Source of the DNA: an uncultured Rubrobacteraceae bacterium
GTDB lineage: Bacteria; Actinomycetota; Rubrobacteria; Rubrobacterales; Rubrobacteraceae
Length of the DNA stretch: 64,000 nt
Reading direction: 5' to 3'
Assembly: GCA_902806085.1 (NCBI GenBank)
Contig: CADCVH010000094.1
Coordinates: 104,152-168,151, forward strand
Shown: positions 8,231 to 19,031 of the stretch, one piece after another
Numbering within the stretch: position 1 is the stretch's first letter
Layout: the number at the start of each line of letters is the position of its first letter
Notes under the pieces: generated by a model
Databases searched by the model: none
Seen by the model: only the letters and a program-made list of their open reading frames with translations
Told to the model about the DNA's origin: nothing
Translations under genes and position numbers: made by a program

Positions 8231-8365
8231 TCAGACTGCCAGGCGCTTCCGCCCGCGCCGACGGCGGGCTGCGATGACCCTTCTACCCCCGACCGAGCTC
8301 ATGCGATTGCGAAAACCATGGGTCTTCGCCCTTTTACGGCGGTTTGGCTGGTACGTGCGCTTCAT
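8231..8365 (-). CDS. rpmH: 50S ribosomal protein L34
   Basis: 44-residue ribosomal protein, [20 protein letters not shown] at the N-terminus and [11 protein letters not shown] at the C-terminus, which is the complete L34 family pattern. The ATG at 8365 follows GAGGAG with 6-base spacing. It heads the rpmH-rnpA-yidC-jag run transcribed away from dnaA. Confidence 0.97.
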   Translation of the reverse strand: MKRTYQPNRRKRAKTHGFRNRMSSVGGRRVIAARRRRGRKRLAV

Positions 8366-8736
8366 CAGGCTCCTCTACGAGTGGTTTTAGTATGTACGAG
8401 GGATCCGAAGCAGTATATCCGAAGCCCCCACGACCATCCAGCTACCAACAGCCCCTCGAAGGCTCGCCTCTCGACGCCGCCCGACGCCAGTATCCTTGGG
8501 AAAGTCTTGCAAATCGACGTTTATCGCGACACTGATCTACAGAACACCGGCATCGCGCGCCCGGCAAAACAGCGGCGTTCCGATCTTCTCTCGGGCCTGG
8601 GTGCCCCTTTTTCACAAGTTTATCCACAGCCTGTGGATAAACTTGTGGATAAACTTGTGAATAGCCTGCAAAAGCCGATTTCTCGTACGTATGCTATAGC
8701 GTTGGATGGAGGGGTAGGTTACATTCCGTTGCGGGG
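8366..8736. other. Divergent rpmH / dnaA-operon control region
   Basis: 370 bases without a gene. The right half carries the DnaA-box palindrome (8614-8652). A possible minus-strand promoter for rpmH is TGGATG, 17 bases, TATACT, with the TATACT complement at about 8414-8419. No convincing plus-strand promoter was fixed for the gene at 8737. Confidence 0.45.
8614..8652. promoter_or_regulatory. DnaA-box palindrome upstream of the dnaA operon
   Basis: ACAAGTTTATCCACAG, one base, then its exact reverse complement (8614-8646), followed by a further box. Perfect DnaA boxes are at 8620-8628 (+), 8632-8640 (-) and 8644-8652 (-), with a degenerate copy at 8656-8664. The arrangement suits DnaA autoregulation of its own operon. 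Confidence 0.85.
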
Positions 8737-9528
8737 ATGATGCACGCACAGCGGACACGGACGGAACCGGATCGGGCGGAGATAAGCGCCCGTATCGTCG
8801 CGTACCCGTCGGGCGCGGAGCCCGAGATCACCGAGATAGCGGCGGCGGATCCCCGCTCAGCGACGATCAAGTTCACGAAGGCCGTTATAGGCCAAGTGCG
8901 GGAGTTCGGCGGCGAGGTCCCCGAGGAGGCGGTACGGGAAGTGGTGGAGAACCTGATACACGCCGAATACCGTGGCGTGGTCGTCTCCATTCTCGACGGC
9001 GGAAACGTAGTGAGGGTCTCGGATCGCGGGGCGGGCATCCAGAACAAGGAGCGGGCGATCGAGTTCGGCTTCACCGGGGCCTCACCCGCGGCGCTGGAGG
9101 AGATCAGGGGTGTCGGGGCTGGCCTGGGTATGGCGCGGACCGCGGCAGAGAAGGCAGGCGGAACCCTGACCGTGGAGGACAACATCGGCGGCGGCACGGT
9201 GGCGACGATCTCGGTCGGCGACGCGCCGCACGCGGGACCGGAAGAGGCGCCGGCCGCACCGCCGCCGACGCGCAAGTACCCGGACGGCGTGCCGCGGATG
9301 AACATCTCGGAGAGGCAGCAGAAGGTGCTCATCACGGTTCTGGAATGCGGCGAGGTCGGGCCATCGACGGTCGCGGACCGGTTGGAGATCAGCGTCAGCA
9401 CGGCGTACAGGGACCTCTCGGTGCTGGAGGAGCACGGGCTGGTCCAGGCGCACGAGTCCGGCAAGAGGATCATCTCGCCCCTCGGCAAGGACGTGGTAGA
9501 GGCGATAGTAAGCGCCTGGGTAAAGTAG
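8737..9528 (+). CDS. GHKL-type ATPase fused to a winged-helix DNA-binding domain
   Basis: 263 residues. Residues 35-165 look like a GHKL (SpoIIAB/histidine-kinase type) ATP-binding domain: N-box EVVENLIHAEYRG, G1 box SDRGAGIQ and G2 box GVGAGLGMA are all present. A Pro/Ala linker leads to a C-terminal helix-turn-helix (residues 190-263) with GPSTVADRLEISVSTAYRDL and a wing-like EHGLVQAHESGKRIISP. No phospho-acceptor His domain and no membrane segment are seen. The stop is 3 bases before the dnaA ATG, so the two are one operon under the DnaA-box palindrome. That implies a role in dnaA expression or origin control, but no function is known to me. The ATG has a weak SD (GGGG). Confidence 0.8.
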   Translation: MMHAQRTRTEPDRAEISARIVAYPSGAEPEITEIAAADPRSATIKFTKAVIGQVREFGGEVPEEAVREVVENLIHAEYRGVVVSILDGGNVVRVSDRGAGIQNKERAIEFGFTGASPAALEEIRGVGAGLGMARTAAEKAGGTLTVEDNIGGGTVATISVGDAPHAGPEEAPAAPPPTRKYPDGVPRMNISERQQKVLITVLECGEVGPSTVADRLEISVSTAYRDLSVLEEHGLVQAHESGKRIISPLGKDVVEAIVSAWVK

Positions 9529-9531
9529 GCC

Positions 9532-10872
9532 ATGGCGGGCCGCGTAGACCAGGTGTGGGCCGAGGTATTGGACCGGGCGTCCGAGCAGATAGACGTCTCG
9601 TCGCTGAGGGTCTGGTTCGAGGGGATACGCCCGGTCGACATACGGGACGACCGGTTGGAGATCTCCGTCCCGAACACGTTCGCCAAGGAGTACATCGAGA
9701 GTCGCTTCCGTTCGCTCCTGGAAGAGGTACTGGACTCGGTTATGGGCCAGGAGAGTTCCCTGGTGGTCACCGTCGGGAGCCAGGACGGGCCCGGCAACGG
9801 CGCGGCGACCAGGGGATCCGAACCCGTCCTCAACGCCCGCGCGCCGCGGTCGTTTAAGGCCAAGTACACCTTCGACACGTTCGTGATCGGGGCCGGCAAC
9901 AGGTTCGCCCACGCCGCGACCCTGGCCGTGGCCGAGACGCCCGGCGTCGTCTACAACCCGCTCTTCATCTACGGAGGCGTGGGGCTCGGCAAGACGCACC
10001 TCCTGAGGGCTGTCGGGCACTACGTCGAAGACCAGGACCCGAGCATGAGCATCCGGTACGTCACCTGCGAGCAGTTCACCAACGACTTCATAAACTCGAT
10101 GAGGGACAACTCTCCCCTGGAGTTTCAGAAGCGCTACCGCGAACAAGACGTGCTTCTCGTGGACGACATACAATTCCTGGAGAACAAGGTGGAGACCCAG
10201 GAGGCGTTCTTCCACACCTTCAACTCGCTCTACGAGGAGAACAAACAGATCGTCATAGCCTCCGACCGGCACCCCAAGTACATACAGACCCTCGAGAACC
10301 GGCTCGTCAGCCGCTTCGAGTGGGGCCTGGTCACGGATATCCAGCCACCGGACCTCGAGACGAGGATCGCGATCCTGCGCAAAAAGGCGATCATGGACCG
10401 CCTGGAGGTGGACGACGAAGTCTTGACCTTTATAGCGTCCAAGGTCTCGACGAATATCAGGGAGCTGGAGGGAGCCCTGATCCGCATCCTGGCCTACGCC
10501 TCCCTCTACGAGCGGCGGGTCAGCGTGGCCCTGGCGGAAGAAGTCCTCAAGGATATCCTGCCGGACCAGGCGTACCGCGAGATCCCAATAGAGCTTATCC
10601 AACACGAGGTCTGCCGGTACTTCGGCATAGCGAAGGCGGACCTCGTCGGCCAGAGCCGCTCGAAAGGCTTCGCCTACCCGCGCCAGGTCGCCATGTACCT
10701 CTCGCGCGAGCTCACCGACGAATCGCTGCCCAAAATCGGCAAGGCCTTCGGGGGCCGCGACCACTCCACGGTCATGCACGCGACCGCCAAAATCTCCCGG
10801 CTTATAAACAGCGACAGGGACGCCTTCAACCAGATCCACGAGCTCACGTCCCACGTAAAGAGCAAGCGCTGA
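9532..10872 (+). CDS. dnaA: Chromosomal replication initiator DnaA
   Basis: 446-residue AAA+ initiator that binds DnaA boxes and melts oriC. Domain I occupies about residues 1-80 ([17 protein letters not shown]), domain II is a short linker, and domain III has Walker [14 protein letters not shown] and Walker [20 protein letters not shown]. Sensor motifs follow. Domain IV ends with the DnaA signature [14 protein letters not shown]. Length is normal. The preceding gene ends 3 bases upstream; oriC follows directly. Confidence 0.98.
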   Translation: MAGRVDQVWAEVLDRASEQIDVSSLRVWFEGIRPVDIRDDRLEISVPNTFAKEYIESRFRSLLEEVLDSVMGQESSLVVTVGSQDGPGNGAATRGSEPVLNARAPRSFKAKYTFDTFVIGAGNRFAHAATLAVAETPGVVYNPLFIYGGVGLGKTHLLRAVGHYVEDQDPSMSIRYVTCEQFTNDFINSMRDNSPLEFQKRYREQDVLLVDDIQFLENKVETQEAFFHTFNSLYEENKQIVIASDRHPKYIQTLENRLVSRFEWGLVTDIQPPDLETRIAILRKKAIMDRLEVDDEVLTFIASKVSTNIRELEGALIRILAYASLYERRVSVALAEEVLKDILPDQAYREIPIELIQHEVCRYFGIAKADLVGQSRSKGFAYPRQVAMYLSRELTDESLPKIGKAFGGRDHSTVMHATAKISRLINSDRDAFNQIHELTSHVKSKR

Positions 10873-10920
10873 ACCCCTCCCCCCAGGGTAGCAACTTTGT
10901 AACAAATACCCGGGCTCCCG

Positions 10921-11353
10921 ACGCCGATCTATCCACACCCTGTCCACAGCTTCAGGGTTTGCCTGTGGATAACCCCCCCGATACTATCCACAGATCTCGC
11001 GACTTATCCACAGAATCTGTGGATAAGTACCGTATTTTGTGGATAAGTCGTGCGCTTCGGGCGGCTCACAAGAATACCAGTCGTATTTGCTTGTGGATAA
11101 ACCTGTGGATAAGAGGGGTAAAACCTGTGGATAAGTCTGTGGATAAAAATGTGGATAACCTTAGCCTGTGGATAACTCGGCACTTATCCACAATTTATCC
11201 ACAGGAAAACGCGAGTTATCCACAATTTCTTCCACAGGCGCTACCGGGAGTAAAGGGCTTAGGTAAAGTGGATTTTGGCGGTTATCCACATATCCACAGG
11301 CCTTATTATTATTATTAATCTAATAAAGATATGTTCCAGTAGTAATAATAAGG
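10921..11353. other. oriC: Chromosomal replication origin oriC
   Basis: The dnaA-dnaN spacer holds 14 perfect DnaA boxes (TTATCCACA or complement). Minus-oriented boxes start at 10964, 11018, 11038, 11092, 11104, 11126, 11138, 11150 and 11167. Plus-oriented boxes start at 11004, 11184, 11195, 11216 and 11282. Near-matches are at 10929, 10984 and 11290. Several neighbours are exactly 12 bases apart. The last boxes run into a GC step and an AT-rich unwinding element. No gene lies here. Confidence 0.96.
11301..11353. repeat. oriC unwinding element: AAT trios and inverted repeat
   Basis: AT-rich segment directly after boxes 11282-11298 and a GGCC step. TTATTATTATTATTAAT reads as five successive 3'-AAT-5' triplets on the complement, matching the DnaA-trio rule (3'-[G/A]A[T/A]-5'). 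Its outer arms, CCTTATTATTA (11301-11311) and TAATAATAAGG (11343-11353), are exact inverted repeats. The right arm runs into the dnaN ribosome-binding site. Confidence 0.8.
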
Positions 11354-11369
11354 GGAGAAGGGAGGCAAA

Positions 11370-12521
11370 ATGAGGGCCGTTTGTAGCACTGATGTCTTTG
11401 GGAAAAAGCTTGCTCTGGTCTCGCGTGGTGTATCGGCGAGATCCACGATCCAGTTGCTCGGTGGGATCTTGCTGGAGGTCGAGGACGGGGCGCTGAAGTT
11501 GAGCGCGACGGACATGGAGATCTCGATCCAGACCATGTCGCCGGCGGAGATCGAGGGCGAGGGGCGGGTGGTCATCCCGGCCCGCATCTTCAACGACATC
11601 GTGCGGTCGCTTCCGGCGGGGAACTTCACGCTGCAATACGACGTCTCAGAGGGGACGGTCCGGCTCGCCGCTGGGGAGAACGAGTACACCATCAGGGCCT
11701 ACGCCGCAGACGACTACCCGAGGCTGCCGGAGTTCGAGAACGAGGGCGCGTTCCGGATGCCGGGCGAGTCGCTCGTGGACACCGTCGAGAAGGTGTCCCG
11801 CTCTTACTCCAGGGACGAGACCCGCCCGGTGCTCACGGGGATCCTGATCTCCTTCGAGGACGCCAGGGTTCGTATGGTCACAACCGACTCCTACCGTCTC
11901 AGCATCAAGGAGACCGAGCTGGCGACGACGCCGTTCGAGGATTCCAGGGAGGCGATCATCCCAGCCAGGGCCATGACGGAGGTCTCCAGGATCTTCTCAG
12001 GCTCGGACGAAAACGACGTCGAGGTCTCGCTTTCGGAGAATCAGGCGCTGTTCCGGGTCGGGGATGTGGTCTTTGGCACGCGGCTCATCGACGGGAACTT
12101 CCCGGAGTACCGGAGGTTGTTGCCGACGGGCTTCGAGCGGGAGATCTCCGTCTCCAGGGAGGACCTGATGGGAACCCTGCGCCGCGTCAACCTCTTCGCC
12201 CAGAGGCAGACGCCGCCCGTGCCGGTGAGCCTCTCGTTCACGGAGGGCTCCGTCGAGGTGATCGTCAAGAACGGTGACGTCGGCGAGGCCCACGAGAAGC
12301 TACCGGCCAACAGCGAGGACGACTTCCTCATCTCCTTCAACCCGGGGTACCTGCTCGACGGCGTCTCGGCGATAGACACCGACAAGGTCAAATTCAAGCT
12401 CAACGAGGCGCTCAAGCCGGGCCTGATCGTGCCCGGCGAGAACGGCGAGGAGAACGGGGACGGCGGCGAGCCGGATTTCCTGTACCTGATCATGCCGATG
12501 CGCGACCCGTCCAGGAGCTAG
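11370..12521 (+). CDS. dnaN: DNA polymerase III beta subunit (sliding clamp)
   Basis: 383-residue ring-forming processivity clamp. Three similar clamp folds are visible by repeat length of about 125 residues. The N-terminus SRGVSARSTIQLLGGILLEV and the C-terminal YLIMPMRDPS are family hallmarks. The ATG at 11370 follows GGGAGG. A DnaA-trio hairpin lies in its leader, so initiation and dnaN translation may interact. The linker near residues 360-370 is acidic (ENGEENGDGGEP), slightly longer than in E. coli. Confidence 0.97.
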   Translation: MRAVCSTDVFGKKLALVSRGVSARSTIQLLGGILLEVEDGALKLSATDMEISIQTMSPAEIEGEGRVVIPARIFNDIVRSLPAGNFTLQYDVSEGTVRLAAGENEYTIRAYAADDYPRLPEFENEGAFRMPGESLVDTVEKVSRSYSRDETRPVLTGILISFEDARVRMVTTDSYRLSIKETELATTPFEDSREAIIPARAMTEVSRIFSGSDENDVEVSLSENQALFRVGDVVFGTRLIDGNFPEYRRLLPTGFEREISVSREDLMGTLRRVNLFAQRQTPPVPVSLSFTEGSVEVIVKNGDVGEAHEKLPANSEDDFLISFNPGYLLDGVSAIDTDKVKFKLNEALKPGLIVPGENGEENGDGGEPDFLYLIMPMRDPSRS

Positions 12522-12716
12522 TTGGAACCAGACCCTGGAATAACGCTCGGGCAGGCGCTGAAGGCTTCGGACCTCGTGGGGAGCGGGGGGGAGGCGAAGG
12601 TCCTGATCCAGGCCGGCGAGGTCCTCGTCAACGGCGAGGTTGAGACCCGCCGCGGCCGGAAGCTCGTCCCGGGCGACGTGGTCGAGGTGGGTGACGAACG
12701 CCTGGAGGTCGGTTGA
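12522..12716 (+). CDS. S4-domain RNA-binding protein (YaaA/RlbA type)
   Basis: 64-residue protein that is essentially one S4 RNA-binding domain (GEAKVLIQAGEVLVNGEVET, then RRGRKLVPGDVVEV). Small S4 proteins sit between dnaN and recF in many Gram-positives; the Bacillus relative is linked to ribosome biogenesis. The TTG start follows the dnaN stop with no gap. The last codon overlaps the recF start in TTGA, so dnaN-S4-recF are translationally coupled. Confidence 0.85.
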   Translation: MEPDPGITLGQALKASDLVGSGGEAKVLIQAGEVLVNGEVETRRGRKLVPGDVVEVGDERLEVG

Positions 12717-13864
12717 CCTCCTACCTGCGCGCCCTGCGCCTCATAAACTTCCGCAACTACGCCGACGACACGGTCCTTCTCGGCCCCGGCCTGAACGTCG
12801 TAGTAGGCGACAACGCCCAGGGCAAGACCAACCTGCTAGAAGCGATCTCCTTCTCCGTCGCCGGCTCCTCGACCCGCACGGCCAACGACGCCGAGGTCGT
12901 CCGCTGGGAGCAGGACTTCGCCCGCGTCGAGGCCCGCGTCTCCTTCGACGACTCCGCCGAGGAGCGCAAGGTCGCCATCGGCTACGCCCCCGGGCAGAAG
13001 AAGCGCCTGACCGTTGACGGGGCGCCGGCCACCTCCCTGGCGGGCTACGCCGCAGGCGGGGCCGGGGTGCGGGCCGTCACGTTCTTCCCCGACGACATCA
13101 GTATCGTCAAGGGCTCCCCGTCGGACCGCCGGGAGTTCCTGGATGGCCTGCTCTCCACGCTGCGGCCCTCCTACGCCCGGGCGGTGTCGGAATACGCGAA
13201 GACCGTGCAGCAGCGCAACCAGTTGCTGCGTCGGATACGTGACGGCTTCTCGTCGGAGAGGACGCTGTGGACGTGGGACCGGAAGGTGATCGAGCTCGGG
13301 GAGGAGGTGCTCCGGGGCCGCCAGGCCGCAATAGGCCCCCTCGAACACTACTTCGAAAGCTCTCTAAGGGCCCTGTACGGCTCTGAGAAGGCCGCGATCC
13401 GCTACTCCTATAGCGCGCCCCTAGACGGCTACGCGGAGACGCTCAGGGGGGCGCACGGCTCGGACATCGAGCGCGGCACCACCTCCGTCGGGCCGCACCG
13501 GGACGACTTCGAGGTGCTTCTCGGCGGGGTAAACCTGACGACGTTCGGTTCGCAGGGGCAGCAGCGGCTCGCGACGCTCGCGCTCAAGTTCGCGGCCAGG
13601 GACCACATCAGGGCGGAGACCGGGGAGGACCCCATCCTGCTCTTCGACGACGTCATGAGCGAGCTCGACGAGCGCCGGCGGGACTTTCTCTCCGGGTACT
13701 TCCTGGAGAGCACGCAGGCCGTCATAACCACCACGAACCTCGAGTACTTCGACGCCGAAGTACTCGGCCGGGCCCGCGTGGTACGCATATCTGGTGGCGC
13801 CATCGCGGATACTACAAGCGGTGGTGTACGGGGACGAGAGTTGGCCTCCCGGAAAAAGGCTTAG
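12713..13864 (+). CDS. recF: DNA replication and repair protein RecF
   Basis: 383-residue SMC-like ABC ATPase that helps load RecA at gaps. Walker A is in VVVGDNAQGKTNLLEAI, and Walker B/D-loop is in PILLFDDVMSELDERRRDFL. The ABC signature region (TTFGSQGQQRLATLAL) lies before it. The TTG start overlaps the S4 gene stop. In mycobacteria a dciA-type gene follows recF; here the next gene is gyrB after 129 bases. Confidence 0.96.
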   Translation: MTSYLRALRLINFRNYADDTVLLGPGLNVVVGDNAQGKTNLLEAISFSVAGSSTRTANDAEVVRWEQDFARVEARVSFDDSAEERKVAIGYAPGQKKRLTVDGAPATSLAGYAAGGAGVRAVTFFPDDISIVKGSPSDRREFLDGLLSTLRPSYARAVSEYAKTVQQRNQLLRRIRDGFSSERTLWTWDRKVIELGEEVLRGRQAAIGPLEHYFESSLRALYGSEKAAIRYSYSAPLDGYAETLRGAHGSDIERGTTSVGPHRDDFEVLLGGVNLTTFGSQGQQRLATLALKFAARDHIRAETGEDPILLFDDVMSELDERRRDFLSGYFLESTQAVITTTNLEYFDAEVLGRARVVRISGGAIADTTSGGVRGRELASRKKA

Positions 13865-13892
13865 ATAAGCCGCAAACCCGCAAAAACTGGCG

Positions 13893-13920
13893 TTGAGATA
13901 CGCGGGAGTTGTGTTACAAT
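13893..13920 (+). promoter_or_regulatory. gyrB promoter
   Basis: TTGAGA (13893-13898), 16 bases, TACAAT (13915-13920), in the recF-gyrB spacer. Leader of about 65 bases before the SD GAGGAGG and TTG start. Confidence 0.7.
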
Positions 13921-13981
13921 CTTCGGGTGCAAACCTCTGCCGAAAAGAACGGTCTTGTTACTTTCGCGGAACATGAGATGA

Positions 13982-15931
<1,950 letters not shown>

Positions 15932-15999
15932 CGCGGCGAACGGGGAGACGATGGGGGAGGAGCACCTGACCATCCGAGACTACATAACGAGGAACAGCG

Positions 16000-18564
16000 A
16001 TGCTTGATACTTTCTCGGGGAACATCCGCCCCCACAACATAGAAGACGAGATAAAGGACTCGTTCCTTTCTTACGCGATGAGCGTGATAGTCTCGCGCGC
16101 CCTTCCGGACGTGCGGGACGGCCTGAAGCCGGTACACCGGCGGGTCCTGTACGCCATGCACGACGTCGGCCTCCAGCCGAACCGCCCGTACCGCAAGAGC
16201 GCTACGGTCGTCGGCGAGGTCATCGGTAAGTACCACCCGCACGGCGACTCGGCCGTCTACGACACGCTGACCAGGCTCGCCCAGGATTTCTCGATGCGCT
16301 ACCCGCTCGTCGACGGCCAGGGCAACTTCGGCAGCGTCGACGGCGACCCGCCGGCCGCGATGAGGTACACCGAGGCGCGCCTCACGCGGATGGCGACGGA
16401 GATGCTCAGGGACATAAGCTCGGATACGGTGAACTTCGTCCCGAACTTCGACGAGAGCCAGCGCCAGCCCGAGGTGCTGCCGGCGCGGTACCCGAACCTG
16501 CTCGTCAACGGTTCCGACGGCATCGCCGTGGGGATGGCGACCAAGATCCCGCCGCACAACCTCGGCGAGGTCATCGACGCCGCCGTCGCGCTCATCGACG
16601 ATCCGGAGCTAGACGACGAGGAAGTCGCCGGGCACATCAAGGGGCCTGACTTCCCGACGGGCGGTGTAATCGTCGGCCTGCGCGGCATCAAGGACGCGGT
16701 GACGACCGGGCGCGGGTCCGTGAAGGTGCAGGCGCGGGCCCACACCGAGCAGATCAAGGGCAACAGGACCCAGATCGTGGTCACCGAGATCCCCTACCAG
16801 GTCAACAAGAGTTACCTGCTGCAGAAGATCGCCGAGCTCGTCAAGGAGCGCAAGCTCACGGACATAAGCGACCTGCGCGACGAGTCCGACCGGAACGGGA
16901 TGCGCATAGTCATCGAGCTCAAGCGCGAGGCTGTGCCGAAGGTCGTCCTGAACAACCTCTACAAGCACACCCAGATGCAGCAGAGCTTCGGCGTGAACCT
17001 GGTCGCCCTCGTGCACGGCGTGCCGAAGACGCTCTCGTACAGGGAGGTCCTCAAGCACTACGTCGCCCACCAGTTCGACGTCGTTACCCGCCGGACGCGC
17101 TACGAGCTCGAGCGGGCCAAGGCCAGGGCGCACATCCTCGAAGGGTTGCTCATCGCCCTCACGAACCTCGACGAGGTCGTGGCGACCATCCGCAGGAGCC
17201 GTTCGGTCGAGACGGCGCGCAACAACCTGATGAGGACCTTCAAGCTCTCCGAGCGTCAGGCGCAGGCGATCCTGGACCTCAGGTTGCAGCGGCTCACCGC
17301 GCTCGAGCGGCAGAAGGTCGAGCAGGAGCACAGGGACCTGCGGGAGAAGATCGAGTACCTCGAGGGCGTGCTCGCCGACGAGGGCAAGGTGTACAGCATC
17401 ATCAAGGAGGAGCTCGCCGAGGTGCGGGCCGCCTACGCCGACGAGCGCCGCACGGCGATCACCGCCGAGGAGGGTGTCGACTTCGAGATAGAGGACCTCA
17501 TAGCCGAGGAGGAGATGGTCATCTCCATCTCCAACGGCGGCTACCTCAAGAGCGTGCCGGTCAACACCTTCCGCAAGCAGGGGCGCGGCGGGATCGGCGT
17601 CGCCGGGATGGAGCTGAAAGAGGGCGATTACATCGACCACCTCTTCATCACGACGACGCACCACTACATGCTCTTCTTCACCAACAGGGGCAAGGTGTAC
17701 AGGCTCAAGGTGCACCAGCTCCCGAGGATGGGGAGGACGGCCAAGGGGCGGCACATCGCCAACCTGTTGCCTTTCGCGCAGGGGGAGAGGATCCAGACCG
17801 TCATCGCCACCAAGGAGTTCGACGAGGCCGCGTACCTGCTCTTCGCGACCAAGAACGGCGTCGTCAAGAAGACGAACTTCCTCGAGTACAACACCCCGCT
17901 CAAGGCCGACGGGATCATCGCGATCAACCTGGCCGAAGACGACGAGCTGATCGCCGTCCGCGAGGTCTCGGACGGCGCCGACGTGGTGATGGTGAGCCGC
18001 AACGGCAAGGGCATCCGTTTCCCCCAGAGCGACGCCAGGCCGATGGGCCGGGCCACCGCCGGGGTCAAGGGCTTGACCCTCGGCAAGGACGACGTCGTCC
18101 TCAGCATGGACGTGGTCTCGGACGACGCGGCGGACCTGTTCATGATCACGGAGAAGGGCTTCGGCAAGCGCACCGCGCTCTCGCAGTTCCGCCCGCAGGG
18201 CCGCGGCGGCCAGGGCGTCATCGCGCTCAAGACCGACGGCGAGCGCGGCAAGCTCAAGGGCGTGCGGGTGGTACGATCGGGGCTGCACGAGCTGGTCATA
18301 GTCTCCAACTTCGGGACCACGATCCGCATGGACGCCGACTCGGTCTCCCAGCAGGGCCGCGCGGCCCAGGGCGTGCGGGTGATGAACCTGCGAAGCGGCG
18401 ACTCCGTGAGCGCGCTCGCGAAGGTGGCTGCGTCCAGGTCTTCGGACGCGGACGGGGCGGTCGACGAGCTCTCGCTTGAGGAGCTCACGGGCGAGGAGGC
18501 CATCAACGAATCCGCGGCCGGCCTGCCGGAGGCGAACGGCGACGGAGGGGGAGAGGTTGCATAA
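16000..18564 (+). CDS. gyrA: DNA gyrase subunit A
   Basis: 854-residue DNA breakage-reunion subunit. The catalytic Tyr is in [11 protein letters not shown]; the quinolone region reads [17 protein letters not shown], with the sensitive-type Ser. The C-terminal beta-pinwheel has the GyrA box as QGRGGIGV and further blades such as [11 protein letters not shown]. The C-terminal tail is acidic ([17 protein letters not shown]). ATG 16000 follows GAGG. Its stop overlaps the next gene's TTG, so the downstream protein is co-translated. Confidence 0.98.
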   Translation: MLDTFSGNIRPHNIEDEIKDSFLSYAMSVIVSRALPDVRDGLKPVHRRVLYAMHDVGLQPNRPYRKSATVVGEVIGKYHPHGDSAVYDTLTRLAQDFSMRYPLVDGQGNFGSVDGDPPAAMRYTEARLTRMATEMLRDISSDTVNFVPNFDESQRQPEVLPARYPNLLVNGSDGIAVGMATKIPPHNLGEVIDAAVALIDDPELDDEEVAGHIKGPDFPTGGVIVGLRGIKDAVTTGRGSVKVQARAHTEQIKGNRTQIVVTEIPYQVNKSYLLQKIAELVKERKLTDISDLRDESDRNGMRIVIELKREAVPKVVLNNLYKHTQMQQSFGVNLVALVHGVPKTLSYREVLKHYVAHQFDVVTRRTRYELERAKARAHILEGLLIALTNLDEVVATIRRSRSVETARNNLMRTFKLSERQAQAILDLRLQRLTALERQKVEQEHRDLREKIEYLEGVLADEGKVYSIIKEELAEVRAAYADERRTAITAEEGVDFEIEDLIAEEEMVISISNGGYLKSVPVNTFRKQGRGGIGVAGMELKEGDYIDHLFITTTHHYMLFFTNRGKVYRLKVHQLPRMGRTAKGRHIANLLPFAQGERIQTVIATKEFDEAAYLLFATKNGVVKKTNFLEYNTPLKADGIIAINLAEDDELIAVREVSDGADVVMVSRNGKGIRFPQSDARPMGRATAGVKGLTLGKDDVVLSMDVVSDDAADLFMITEKGFGKRTALSQFRPQGRGGQGVIALKTDGERGKLKGVRVVRSGLHELVIVSNFGTTIRMDADSVSQQGRAAQGVRVMNLRSGDSVSALAKVAASRSSDADGAVDELSLEELTGEEAINESAAGLPEANGDGGGEVA

Positions 18565-18970
18565 CGATTGCGACGGCGTGGTCGAGTGCACGGCGCTCGT
18601 CCTCGCCGAGGGTTGCTCGGAGCTCGAAGGCCGGCTGACGCTCTTCGGGATCCTGGACGAGATCCGGCCCGCCGAGAGCGGCGAGACCTCCTTCGTCATC
18701 TACACCAAGTTCGAGGGCTGCGAGCACGCCACGGACGACGAGAGGCGGGCCCGCCTCATCATCACCGACGAGGACGGGGAGATGCTCGTCGAATCCGACG
18801 AGTACCCCGTCCTGTTCGCCGACGCCGAAGACCCCGCCACCATCGTCGCGGCCTTCGACCTGCCAGAGGGGTTCGCGGACGGGGCGACCGTCCTGTGGGT
18901 AGAGGCCGTCCTCGACGACGAGACATTGTCCCAAACCGCGGTCCGGGTCCACGACCGCTACAGCGTGTAA
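18557..18970 (+). CDS. DUF6941-like conserved protein
   Basis: 137-residue soluble protein of unknown function. The N-terminal half ([20 protein letters not shown]) resembles the start of DUF6941 proteins, which read as a beta-sandwich that reports on a cargo-like ligand; this match is from memory and uncertain. TTG 18557 was chosen because GGAGGGGGAGAGG precedes it and the frame overlaps the gyrA stop by 8 bases. It is followed by a hairpin terminator, so the gyrB-gyrA transcript probably ends after it. Confidence 0.55.
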   Translation: MHNDCDGVVECTALVLAEGCSELEGRLTLFGILDEIRPAESGETSFVIYTKFEGCEHATDDERRARLIITDEDGEMLVESDEYPVLFADAEDPATIVAAFDLPEGFADGATVLWVEAVLDDETLSQTAVRVHDRYSV

Positions 18971-18981
18971 AGAAACCGACC

Positions 18982-19008
18982 AGAGGCCCGAGGAAACCCT
19001 GGGCCTCT
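18982..19008 (+). terminator. Hairpin terminator after the gyrA operon
   Basis: AGAGGCCC, 11-base loop, GGGCCTCT (perfect 8-bp stem), followed by CCCGTTTGTG. The short T-run makes it a moderate candidate. Confidence 0.6.
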
Positions 19009-19031
19009 CCCGTTTGTGAGGAAATAAACCT

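Noticed and set aside
10921..11300. Repeats of 9-12 bases as a CRISPR array
   Set aside because: Repeats are DnaA boxes in both orientations with irregular spacing, between dnaA and dnaN.
15951..16007. 18-codon ORF overlapping the gyrA start
   Set aside because: No SD or conserved feature; probably chance.
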